From positions 2,542,001-2,606,000 of the forward strand of contig NZ_CP192738.1 of assembly GCF_050749805.1 (NCBI RefSeq): DNA of 64,000 bases. Direction: 5' to 3'. This document shows, in pieces, positions 46,695 to 55,178 of this stretch (position 1 is the stretch's first letter; every line of letters begins with the position of its first letter). Source of the DNA: Hahella sp018986435. Lineage in GTDB: Bacteria; Pseudomonadota; Gammaproteobacteria; Pseudomonadales; Oleiphilaceae. The notes beneath the pieces were generated by a model. That model saw nothing but the letters and a program-made list of their open reading frames with translations. It did not search any database and was not told the DNA's origin. The position numbers were made by a program, and so were the translations under genes.

Positions 46695-47096
46695 TCAGGC
46701 GCTCTCCGCCTCAACAGTCTTCGCCTTCTTGAACTCCGCTACCATCTGATGCCCTTTGAGCGCAGGGCCCGACAGCGCGCTCAACGCCAGTTTGCCAACA
46801 AGAATGAGCGTCGCCGTGGCCAGGGCGTCGAGAAACCATATCATGGGCGTTGTCAGCCATGCTGCGTCGAATGCGGGCCTGAAAGTCTCGCCCAACGTCG
46901 TCATTCCCACCAAACCATGCAGCGCCAGGGCGATCCAGAAGCCTGAGCAATAAGGGCAACGCCAATCTTCGTAGAGTTTCGCCAGAGGGCCGGGCAGGCT
47001 CGCAATCACACGATTAAACCAGGCTCCCCATTCCGGCAGCTTTTCCCATATCAGCAAATAAATACCTAATCCCACCAATGCGGCTGAAAAATCCAT
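46695..47096 (-). CDS. Small membrane protein of unknown function
   Basis: 133 residues with three likely membrane segments (about 4-19, 53-70 and 85-110). The motif RCPYCSGFWIALALH, a CxxC next to a helix, resembles DUF1360-type membrane proteins, but I do not claim the family. GGAGGA precedes the ATG, so translation is likely. It converges on the HD-GYP gene with 12 bases between the ends. Confidence 0.7.
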   Translation of the reverse strand: MDFSAALVGLGIYLLIWEKLPEWGAWFNRVIASLPGPLAKLYEDWRCPYCSGFWIALALHGLVGMTTLGETFRPAFDAAWLTTPMIWFLDALATATLILVGKLALSALSGPALKGHQMVAEFKKAKTVEAESA

Positions 47097-47599
47097 GACT
47101 TCGCGTCCTCCAATACTTCTCTGAAAGATGAACCAGTAAAAACAGGGTTATGATGCGGGAGGCGCAAAAGGCCGGGTAGAGCGTCGTTTTGGGAGAAATC
47201 GGCTTATTTTTAGATTTTCGGTAATGAGGCCTGAAATCGATATCAATGCATTTGATTATATTGATGACTTGATTGCGATGGTTTTTCATCTGCATAAGTT
47301 TGCTATTTGTAATATTTAAATTGCAGTTTACTTGAAATATACAAGTAAGGATTAATCCTCTCATTAATTAGGTAATTACCGGAATAAATTCATGAAAAAT
47401 CTGTTGATTATTTCGCTTTACTTCCATTCAACTGCATGAAAAATATGGTTTTTATGAAATATTGTTTTATCGGGAAGGTTTAACTTATTAATAAATAGTA
47501 ATATCGTAAATTTGTTGCTGGGAAGCGGGGTTGAGGCATAATCAGGAAATTGCCGATTAAACAAGCTGTTAATATAAATTAGAAAATATAGGACTGCTT
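47097..47599 (+). other. Non-coding AT-rich region before the DRR small-protein gene
   Basis: 503 bases; the part from about 47200 on is markedly AT-rich. A minus-strand ORF crosses part of it but lacks family features and codon bias, so I treat it as chance. The sequence probably holds the promoter of the small gene at 47600. Confidence 0.5.
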
Positions 47600-47782
47600 A
47601 TGCCAGCTAACTTTACCTCAAGAGATTTACACTATAACGGCATAGATCGCCGGTCTGGACCTCGGCGCACTAACGCCGATCGACGCAACAGCGTTCGTTT
47701 TGAACCAGGAAATCCGGACCGCCGCCAGATCGCTGGACGTCGCGCAGGTGAGATCGGCGGTTGGGCGAGGACCACGCTGTAA
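47600..47782 (+). CDS. Small Arg-rich DRR-repeat protein
   Basis: A 60-residue basic protein with repeated DRRSGPRR, DRR and DRRQIAGRR units. Small proteins with such (D)RR-rich repeats occur widely in proteobacteria without assigned function. AGGAC lies before ATG 47600. The base composition switches from AT-rich leader to GC-rich coding sequence exactly at the start, which supports a real gene. Confidence 0.6.
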   Translation: MPANFTSRDLHYNGIDRRSGPRRTNADRRNSVRFEPGNPDRRQIAGRRAGEIGGWARTTL

Positions 47783-47823
47783 TCACTCAGCTTTCAATCA
47801 TCATCCGCTGAGGTTGCGGCGGC

Positions 47824-48531
47824 TTATTCCGCCTCGTAGGTGATCAGCCGATAGCCGACGCCTTGTTCCGTCACCAGAAAGCGGGGAGAGGAAGGGGCGT
47901 CGCCGAGCTTATTTCTCAGTTTGGCCACCACAATGCGCAGGTAATGCGTATCCTCTTTGTGCGTCGGCCCCCAGATTTCCGCCAGCAGTTGCTGTTGCGT
48001 CACCACATGGTCGGGCGTGGTCGCTAGTCGCGCCAGTAATGCGTATTCCTTCTTGGACAGATGAATGTCTTCGTCGTCCAGAATCACTGAACGCTTCACA
48101 AAGTCGATGATCAGGCTGGCGGAACGGTAGACGTTGGCGGCAGGACGCAACGCAGTGGGTTCGCGATCGCGCAGCAGCACTCTGATGCGGGCGATGAACT
48201 CGCGAATGCCGAATGGCTTGGTGACGTAGTCGTTGGCGCCATTATCCAGCGCCTCTACCTTTTCTGTTTCCGAGGAGCGTACGGACAGCACCAGCACTGG
48301 TATGCGACTGCGGCGTCGCAGCTGCTTTAGCGCCTCCAGGCCGTCCATGTCAGGCAGTCCCAGATCGAGCACAATCGCATCCGGCGCTTCTGAGGACGCC
48401 AGCATTAAACCTTCCGTAGCGTTGCCCGCCTGCAATACCTCATAGCCCTCCGAGCGCAGACTGATGCGCAGGAAGCGCAGTATTTGCGGTTCATCGTCGA
48501 TAACAAGAATACGCGGCTTGGTGGCGGTCAA
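47824..48531 (-). CDS. OmpR-family response regulator, KdpE-like
   Basis: A 235-residue DNA-binding response regulator. The receiver has Asp12/Asp13, phospho-acceptor Asp56 (IVLDLGLPDMDG) and Lys105 (YVTKPFG); the C-terminal winged helix includes LSKKEYALLARLATTPDHVVTQQQLLAEIWG. This pattern is nearest to KdpE. No sensor kinase and no kdpFABC genes are adjacent, so it is an orphan here, and its target is open. Confidence 0.9.
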   Translation of the reverse strand: MTATKPRILVIDDEPQILRFLRISLRSEGYEVLQAGNATEGLMLASSEAPDAIVLDLGLPDMDGLEALKQLRRRSRIPVLVLSVRSSETEKVEALDNGANDYVTKPFGIREFIARIRVLLRDREPTALRPAANVYRSASLIIDFVKRSVILDDEDIHLSKKEYALLARLATTPDHVVTQQQLLAEIWGPTHKEDTHYLRIVVAKLRNKLGDAPSSPRFLVTEQGVGYRLITYEAE

Positions 48532-48844
48532 TGAAATGGGTCTCGTTGTTCAGTAAGAGTGCGAAAAACCGCAGGAGGATATAGTCCCAAGTGTAAAAGC
48601 TCAATAAGCGTCAGTGTAGCGGGCGGGGGCTTTCACTCAAAGGGCATAGTCTGACTTGCCTATGTTTTTTCCGGTATAGGTTTGCATAATGCAATTAACT
48701 GGAAAACGATTTCATAAATCCGAAAGCATCGCCAAGTCATGTGAATGCTTCGGATAACTTGACGAGGGGCGTCACCGGGTGGGCCCGGAATGCGCTTGGG
48801 CGGCGACGGTGATAGGGACGTTTGTATAGAAAAAGTGGCGATTC

Positions 48845-48856
48845 GGGTCTAGACCC
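48845..48856. promoter_or_regulatory. GGGTCTAGACCC palindrome upstream of GH9 gene
   Basis: A perfect 12-base palindrome about 380 bases upstream of the cellulase start. It may be a regulator site or may be chance; nothing else supports it. Confidence 0.3.
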
Positions 48857-49097
48857 AAAAACCGATACTTTTTTAAGTGATTTCATATCATGATTGCCGG
48901 AAATGGAGACAAATATCGCTATTTTTGCGCCGCGACGCTGGTTCTGAATACCTCAAAACAGAGCGTATTTCAGATCGTTTTTTACAAACCGGACTTCGCA
49001 AACTAGACTGCTTTTATCATATCAGCCCACGCGAGCGCACAGCTTGCCGGCGCAGGTGAAAGAGTCGAATCAAAGCGTAAAAAATTTTTACGAAAGA

Positions 49098-49113
49098 TTG
49101 AAAACGTTTTCAA
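49098..49113. promoter_or_regulatory. LacI-type operator upstream of GH9 cellulase
   Basis: TTGAAAACGTTTTCAA is a perfect 16-base palindrome with the LacI-family core TGNNAACGTTNNCA. It is 124 bases before the cellulase ATG. The operators at 56283 and 56419 share that core but differ at the four N positions, so a different LacI protein, or a lower-affinity site for the same one, may bind here. Confidence 0.6.
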
Positions 49114-49237
49114 AAATGATCAAAAAATAACCCTGACCCTGTCAGAGGGATCATAAAAATAAAACGCGACCTACGTCCTGCCTACGGTGAGCGATGCGAC
49201 AGACGTGAATCGGAATGGCGAAGTAAGGAGAAAGAAT

Positions 49238-52051
49238 ATGAATAAACTATCGGTATGGACCCTGTTAAGCGGATGCGCACTGATGTCCGCTCAGGCGATG
49301 GCGCAGGAAAACTATGGCGAAGCCCTGCAGAAATCCATCTACTTCTATGAAGCCCAGCAGTCTGGCGTCTTGCCGGACTGGAATCGCGTTGAATGGCGGG
49401 ACAATTCGGCGCTACAGGACGGCGCTGATGTTGGGCATGATCTCAGCGGCGGTTGGTATGACGCCGGCGATCACGTCAAATTTGGCTTTCCCATGGCGGC
49501 GTCGGCGACACTGCTGGCCTGGGGCGCGGTGGAGTACCGGGATGCATACGAGCAATCAGGGCAGTTACAACACATCCTCAATAACCTGCGTTTTGTCGCC
49601 GACTATTTCGTAAAAGCCCATACCGCGCCCAATGAGTTGTGGGGGCAGGTTGGCAACGGCGGCGCGGACCACGCCTGGTGGGGCTCCGCCGAAGTCATGC
49701 CGATGGCGCGCCCGTCTTATAAAATAGACGCCAGTTGTCCGGGTTCGGATCTGGCGGGAGAAACCGCCGCGGCGCTGGCGGCGATCGCCATGGTTTTCAA
49801 ACCGGTGGATAGCGCATACGCCAATACACTGCTGACCCACGCCAGCCAGTTGTATGAGTTCGCCAATATCTATCGCGGCAAATATTCCGATTGCATCACT
49901 GACGCTGGCAGTTACTACAAATCCTGGAGTGGTTATCAGGATGAACTGGTCTGGTCCGCGCTCTGGCTATATCGCGCCACCGGCGAAGCCAGCTATCTGC
50001 AGCAGGCGAAACAGGAATACCAGAAGCTGGGCGGAGAAGGGCAACAAGACGTCAAAGCCTACAAATGGGGGCATGCCTGGGATAATAAAGCCTACGGCTC
50101 TTATGTGCTGATGGCGCAGATCACAGGGGAGGCCGGCTATCAGGCGGATGCGGAGCGTTGGCTGGATTACTGGACGACCGGTTACAACGGCGAACGGGTG
50201 AACTATACCCCCGGCGGTCTGGCCTACCTGGATGTGTGGGGCACCAACCGTTACGCCGCCAACACCGCTTTTATTGCGCTGGTTTACGCCGACTTTTTGA
50301 ATAACGCCGGCATCAAGGCGGAGAAAGCGCAAGCCTATTACGACTTCGGCCGCAGTCAGATCGAATACCTGCTTGGCAACAATCCGGCGGGCGTGAGTTA
50401 TCAAATTGGTTATGGCGCCAACTATCCCACTAACCCCCATCATCGTACGGCCCACGGAACCTGGACCAACAACCTGCGCACGCCGGAGCAGTCGCGACAT
50501 TTGCTGGTGGGAGCCTTGGTGGGTGGACCCGATAGTAACGATAACTATGCGGATGACCGTGGCGATTATGTGAAGAATGAGGTGGCCACGGACTATAACG
50601 CAGGCTTTACATCCGCCCTGGCGCGCCTCTATCTGGATTTTGGCGGCGACCCGATTCCCGATAACGCTTTCCCGCAGGCGGAAGCAAAAGACGAAGAGTT
50701 TTATGTCGAAGCCAAGCTGAATTCCAGCGGTCCCCGTTATGTGGAAATCGCTGCGCAAGTGCACAACCACAGCGCCTGGCCGGCGCGCGGCAGCGAGCAG
50801 CTGCGCTTCCGCTACTGGGTCGATCTTTCTGACGAATTCGCCGCCGGTTATGGTCTACAGGACATCAAAGTCACTACTGCCTACAGTCAGGCGACGGAGG
50901 TGAGCGGGCTGCAGCCCTGGGGCGATCCTGATGACCATATCTACTATGTGGACGCTTCTTTCCAGGGCGTGAATATCTATCCTGGCGGACAGTCCGAGTC
51001 CCGCAGGGAAGTGCAATTCAGAATTTCGCTGCCGACCAATAGCAACGCCAGCGAGTGGGGTAACGAAGGCGATCCGTCCTGGGATAGCTATGACGGCGTC
51101 TACAAAAAAGCGAGCAAAATCGCTCTGTATGACGGCGCTGACCTGGTTTGGGGCGAAGAGCTCGGCGCAGGTTGCGGCGGCGACTCCGGGGTCAACTGTC
51201 TGCCCCAGGCGCAATCATTAAGTGTGACTACCAATATGGACGAGGCGGTCGACATCACCTTGCATGGCGAAGACAGCGACGGCTCTATCGTGAGTTATGA
51301 ATACGCGCAACCCGCCCATGGCGCCCTGACGGGAACAGGCCCGGCGGTCACCTATATGCCTCATGCCGGGTACCATGGCCTGGATTCATTCTCCTACACC
51401 GTGGTGGACAACGATGGCGGACGCTCGCCGCAGGCGCAGGTCGACATCAACGTGGAAGCGCCGGACCTGCCGGCGTTGGAAATCACCGATCCTGCTGACG
51501 GATTCGAGGTGAGTCCGGGGCAATCCTTCACTGTGCGCTATCGCCTGGATAACGCCGCCGGCGTGCGTTTGTATCTCAATGACGCAGTCGCTGGCGAAGG
51601 AGGCGCGTCGGGTGCGATTGAGGTCGCAGCCCCAACAGCGGAAGGAGATTACACCCTGAAGCTGATTGCGCTGTCCACCGATGGCCAGGAAATCGACGAC
51701 GCTTCTGACGCAATCATGATCAAGGTCGCCGAGCCGGACGCAGGCGGGGATATCTCCTGCAGCGTCGGCGGGCTGAATGTCTGGAATACCGGCTATGTGC
51801 TGGGCGACGTCAAAGTCGTCAATAACGGATCGTCTTCTATCAACGGGTGGGAAGTCGTTCTCACCTTTGATGAACCCACTTCCATCGTGAACCTGTGGAA
51901 CGGGGCCTACACGCTGTCTGCGGACGGTAAAACCCTCACCGTGAAAAATATGCCTTACAACGGTTCATTAGGGCCCGGCGCAGCGACCAGCTTTGGTCTG
52001 CAGGGCGTTCACGACGGAAGTTTCTCACCGCCAACCTGCACCGCCAGATAA
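49238..52051 (+). CDS. Secreted GH9 cellulase with CBM3 and CBM2
   Basis: A 937-residue enzyme cutting beta-1,4-glucan. Signal peptide (about 1-22, AQAMA), GH9 catalytic domain (about 25-470) with Asp75 and Asp78 in YDAGDHVKFGFP and acid Glu448 in KNEVATDYNAGF, CBM3 (about 484-645, EEFYVEAKLNSSG), two Ig-like modules (about 655-740 and 743-832) and a terminal CBM2 (about 839-937). GH9 plus CBM3 usually marks a processive endoglucanase. ATG 49238 follows AAGGAG; GTG 49187 would add 17 residues ahead of the signal peptide. It is followed by the GH48 gene. Confidence 0.95.
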   Translation: MNKLSVWTLLSGCALMSAQAMAQENYGEALQKSIYFYEAQQSGVLPDWNRVEWRDNSALQDGADVGHDLSGGWYDAGDHVKFGFPMAASATLLAWGAVEYRDAYEQSGQLQHILNNLRFVADYFVKAHTAPNELWGQVGNGGADHAWWGSAEVMPMARPSYKIDASCPGSDLAGETAAALAAIAMVFKPVDSAYANTLLTHASQLYEFANIYRGKYSDCITDAGSYYKSWSGYQDELVWSALWLYRATGEASYLQQAKQEYQKLGGEGQQDVKAYKWGHAWDNKAYGSYVLMAQITGEAGYQADAERWLDYWTTGYNGERVNYTPGGLAYLDVWGTNRYAANTAFIALVYADFLNNAGIKAEKAQAYYDFGRSQIEYLLGNNPAGVSYQIGYGANYPTNPHHRTAHGTWTNNLRTPEQSRHLLVGALVGGPDSNDNYADDRGDYVKNEVATDYNAGFTSALARLYLDFGGDPIPDNAFPQAEAKDEEFYVEAKLNSSGPRYVEIAAQVHNHSAWPARGSEQLRFRYWVDLSDEFAAGYGLQDIKVTTAYSQATEVSGLQPWGDPDDHIYYVDASFQGVNIYPGGQSESRREVQFRISLPTNSNASEWGNEGDPSWDSYDGVYKKASKIALYDGADLVWGEELGAGCGGDSGVNCLPQAQSLSVTTNMDEAVDITLHGEDSDGSIVSYEYAQPAHGALTGTGPAVTYMPHAGYHGLDSFSYTVVDNDGGRSPQAQVDINVEAPDLPALEITDPADGFEVSPGQSFTVRYRLDNAAGVRLYLNDAVAGEGGASGAIEVAAPTAEGDYTLKLIALSTDGQEIDDASDAIMIKVAEPDAGGDISCSVGGLNVWNTGYVLGDVKVVNNGSSSINGWEVVLTFDEPTSIVNLWNGAYTLSADGKTLTVKNMPYNGSLGPGAATSFGLQGVHDGSFSPPTCTAR

Positions 52052-52073
52052 CTCAGCAAATTCGCCAAACTCC

Positions 52074-52108
52074 GACCGGAAGCGGTTCCAGCGCGCTGGA
52101 TTCCGGTC
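52074..52108 (+). promoter_or_regulatory. Nested hairpin between GH9 and GH48 genes
   Basis: GACCGGAA and TTCCGGTC form an outer 8-bp stem; inside it, CCAGCG/CGCTGG is a perfect palindrome. No T-run follows. It could partly end transcription or protect the upstream mRNA, giving unequal enzyme levels from one transcript. Confidence 0.5.
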
Positions 52109-52164
52109 AGTGGGCGGCGACATCTGAGCGATGTGTGAATTAATAAAATCTATGGAGTCAAAAC

Positions 52165-55023
52165 ATGGACTTAACGTTCAAGAAAAGACCATTGAAGGGG
52201 ATGCTGCTGCCTATCGCCGCAGCGGTAAGCTTCGCCACTTTCTGTTCTCACGCCCAGGCCAGCGCGGAAGAATATAACGAGCGCTTTATGGAAATGTGGA
52301 ACAAAATCCACGATCCAGCCAACGGATACTTCAGCGCCGACGGCGGACCCTACCATTCGGTAGAGACGCTTATCGTCGAAGCGCCGGACCATGGTCATGA
52401 GTCCACCAGTGAAGCCTATTCTTACTTTCTGTTGCTGGAAGCCTACTACGGTAAAGTGACTGGCGACTGGAGCAAGCTGCGCAGCGCCTGGGAAAAAATG
52501 GAAGAGCAGATCATTCCCACCCACGACATGCAGCCGACCAACAATTTCTATAATCCATCCAAGCCCGCGGCTTATGCGGCGGAACATCCGCTGCCTTCCG
52601 GTTATCCTAGCCAGTTAGAGTTTGGCGTTCCCGTCGGCGAAGACCCGATCTCGGCTAAACTGGCGCAGACCTACGGCACCTGGGACGTTTACGGCATGCA
52701 CTGGCTGTTGGATATGGACAATATCTACGGCTACGGCAACCTGGGCGATGGCGTCAGCACGCCTTCCTACATCAACACCTTCCAGCGCGGTGAGCAGGAA
52801 TCCGTGTGGGAAACCGTCACCCATCCTTCCTGGGAGAGCTTCAAATGGGGCGGACCTAACGGTTTCCTGCCGTTGTTCACCAAGGACAACAACTACTCTA
52901 AACAATGGCGTTACACCAACGCTCCGGATGCCGACGCCCGCGCGGTGCAGGTCATGTACTGGGCGTATCAGTGGATCAAGGAGCAGGGCAAAGATCCAGA
53001 ACAGGAAATTCCCGGTCTGGTGGCGAAAGCGGCCAAAATGGGGGATTACCTGCGTCTCGCCATGTTCGATAAATACTTCAAAAAAATGGGAACCCAGGAC
53101 AAGAACGCCCAGGGCGGTCGCGGCTACGAGAGCGCTCACTATCTGATGTCCTGGTATTACGCCTGGGGCGGAGCGGCGGACCCCAACGCCGGTTGGGCGT
53201 TCCGTATCGGCAGCAGCCATGTGCACTTTGGTTATCAGAACCCCATCGCCGCCATGGCGTTGTCGGAATTCGACCCGATGAAACCGAAAACCCCGGGCGC
53301 CACGGAAGACTGGGCCACTGGCCTGAAGCGCTCCATGGAATTCTATACCTGGCTGCAGTCCGCAGAGGGCGGCATCGCCGGCGGCGCCACCAACAGCTGG
53401 GACGGTTCCTATAATCCCCATCCTCAGGACCGCGCCGACGCTACGTTCTACGGCATGGTGTACGACGAAAATCCGGTGTATCACGATCCAGGCAGCGGCA
53501 CATGGTTTGGCTGGCAGGCGTGGTCCATGCAGCGCGTGGCGGAATACTACTACCTGAAAGGCGACGCTCAGGCCAAGCAGTTGATGGATAAATGGGTTCC
53601 CTGGGTGCTGAACAACATCAACTGGCTGGAAGACGGCTCCTTTGAAATTCCCGCCACGTTGGAGTGGACCGGTAAACCGGAAAAATGGGACGCGGCCAAC
53701 CCGAAAGCCAACGCTAATCTGCACGTGAACGTGGTGGATCATGGTCAGGATCTTGGTGTTGCGGCCGGTGTGGCCAAGGCGCTGATGTTCTACGCCGCGG
53801 CGGCGGAGAAATATGACTCGCCCCAGAATGAAGCCAAGGACGCCTCCAAGAAGTTGCTGGACGCCATGTGGGCGCACTTCCAGACCTCGAAAGGGCTGGC
53901 GGCGCCGGAAAAACGCGGCGATTACGCGCGCTTCTTTGACAAAGTCTACGTGCCGGGTGAGTTCAACGGCTCCATGGCTAACGGCGACGCCATCAACAGT
54001 GAGTCCACCTTCCTGAGCATGCGCTCGTTCTATCTGAACGATCCTATGTTCAAGCAGGTCGAAGACGCGTTGAACTCCGGTGAAGATCCCGTGTTCACCT
54101 ATCACCGGTTCTGGGCGCAAACGGAAGCGGCGACCGCCTACGCCAATTACGCGTCGCTGTTCGAAGCGGACAATCCCTGTGATGAAGGCTGCGCGCCGAC
54201 GGCGCAACCGCTGTCCGTCTCCACCCGCATCAACAAGGCGGTTTCCATCACGCTTAAAGGAACGGATAGCGACGGAACTGTCGTCGGTTACACCGTCAGC
54301 AAGCCGCCTCAGCATGGAACCCTGTCCGGCTCGGGCGCCAATTTGACCTATCAGCCTGAAGCGGGTTTCAGCGGCAGCGATGCATTCGAATACACCGTGA
54401 CCGACAACAGCGGCGAAGTGTCCACGCCAGCCAAAGTCAGCATCGATGTCGCGGAAGCTAGCATCAGTCTGACGTCTCCCGCAGAAGGTGCTGAGTTCGA
54501 GACCGGCGAGACCGTTACGGTCAAAGTCAACAAAGAAGCAGGCTTGCAGGCGCAAGTCATACTTAACGGAGAAGTCGCGGCGACTATCGCCGGCGACAGC
54601 GATTCCGCTCCTGTGACTTTGCCGACCAGCGAAGGCGCGCACAGTCTGTTGGCGAAACTGCTGGATGAAGACGGCTCCGTCATCGCCACTTCCAATAGCG
54701 TTAGCGTGAAGACCAAGCAAGCGCCTTCCGGCGATGGTCTGACCTGTACTGTACGTGAAGATATCTGGAACAGCGGATTTGTCGCGCACATCACACTGAC
54801 CAATAACACCAATGCGGTGATTGATGGTTGGACCGTGAACATCCCGCTGGGGGCGACGGATCAATACACCAATGGCTGGAGCGCGCAATACAGCGTCAAC
54901 GGCTCGGTGCTGAAGGCCTCCAACATGAGCTGGAATGGGACATTGCAACCTGGCGCCTCCACCAGCATCGGCTTCCAGGGAACCCATGGCGGCGATCACG
55001 CGCCGATCAAATGCGCTGAATAA
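52165..55023 (+). CDS. Secreted GH48 cellulase with CBM2
   Basis: A 952-residue GH48 enzyme, a family of reducing-end-acting processive cellobiohydrolases central to crystalline cellulose breakdown. Signal peptide (about 1-33), GH48 domain (about 34-670) with candidate acid Glu83 in GHESTSEAYSYFLLLEAYYG, two Ig-like modules (about 676-768 and 769-850), and CBM2 (about 857-952). The C-terminal modules resemble those of the GH9 protein. GH48 is usual in Firmicutes and Actinobacteria and rare in Gram-negatives; a Hahella GH48 has, as I recall, been studied. GGAG precedes ATG 52165. Confidence 0.96.
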   Translation: MDLTFKKRPLKGMLLPIAAAVSFATFCSHAQASAEEYNERFMEMWNKIHDPANGYFSADGGPYHSVETLIVEAPDHGHESTSEAYSYFLLLEAYYGKVTGDWSKLRSAWEKMEEQIIPTHDMQPTNNFYNPSKPAAYAAEHPLPSGYPSQLEFGVPVGEDPISAKLAQTYGTWDVYGMHWLLDMDNIYGYGNLGDGVSTPSYINTFQRGEQESVWETVTHPSWESFKWGGPNGFLPLFTKDNNYSKQWRYTNAPDADARAVQVMYWAYQWIKEQGKDPEQEIPGLVAKAAKMGDYLRLAMFDKYFKKMGTQDKNAQGGRGYESAHYLMSWYYAWGGAADPNAGWAFRIGSSHVHFGYQNPIAAMALSEFDPMKPKTPGATEDWATGLKRSMEFYTWLQSAEGGIAGGATNSWDGSYNPHPQDRADATFYGMVYDENPVYHDPGSGTWFGWQAWSMQRVAEYYYLKGDAQAKQLMDKWVPWVLNNINWLEDGSFEIPATLEWTGKPEKWDAANPKANANLHVNVVDHGQDLGVAAGVAKALMFYAAAAEKYDSPQNEAKDASKKLLDAMWAHFQTSKGLAAPEKRGDYARFFDKVYVPGEFNGSMANGDAINSESTFLSMRSFYLNDPMFKQVEDALNSGEDPVFTYHRFWAQTEAATAYANYASLFEADNPCDEGCAPTAQPLSVSTRINKAVSITLKGTDSDGTVVGYTVSKPPQHGTLSGSGANLTYQPEAGFSGSDAFEYTVTDNSGEVSTPAKVSIDVAEASISLTSPAEGAEFETGETVTVKVNKEAGLQAQVILNGEVAATIAGDSDSAPVTLPTSEGAHSLLAKLLDEDGSVIATSNSVSVKTKQAPSGDGLTCTVREDIWNSGFVAHITLTNNTNAVIDGWTVNIPLGATDQYTNGWSAQYSVNGSVLKASNMSWNGTLQPGASTSIGFQGTHGGDHAPIKCAE

Positions 55024-55104
55024 ACTGAGCGCTTGCAAGGTTCATTAGAGCGACCTATTACGCCTATCGCGTCGACTGACCATTAGGTGTTGATAGCCCT
55101 TTTG

Positions 55105-55131
55105 GGGGACGGTAACGTCCCCTCTTTTTTT
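55105..55131 (+). terminator. Rho-independent terminator after GH48 gene
   Basis: GGGGACG-GTAA-CGTCCCC forms a 7-bp stem closed by a GNRA-type tetraloop, followed by TCTTTTTTT. It ends the cellulase transcription unit and lies before the convergent LacI gene. Confidence 0.92.
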
Positions 55132-55178
55132 GCTTCCATTCCGCAATCTACGGTTTGGCGTAGAGAGCGAATTTGTCC

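Larger units (their letters stand above)
48532..49237 (+). other. Long region upstream of the GH9 cellulase gene
   Basis: 706 bases. An imperfect hairpin lies at 48719-48754 (TCCGAAAGCAT/ATGCTTCGGA, one bulged A) and a 12-base palindrome GGGTCTAGACCC at 48845-48856. A LacI-type dyad at 49098-49113 is listed separately. A 60-codon ORF at 48877-49059 has no supporting features. The cellulase promoter should be in the last 250 bases but is not clear. Confidence 0.55.

Noticed and set aside
47014..47364. 116-codon minus-strand frame in AT-rich DNA
   Set aside because: It overlaps the better-supported membrane-protein gene in another frame and lacks a plausible start context.
48877..49059. 60-codon ORF upstream of the GH9 gene
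   Set aside because: No ribosome-binding site or family feature; composition is that of the intergenic region.
52615..55038. 807-codon open frame antisense to the GH48 gene
   Set aside because: It is a shadow of the strongly supported GH48 coding frame in GC-rich DNA; its translation has no recognisable domain.
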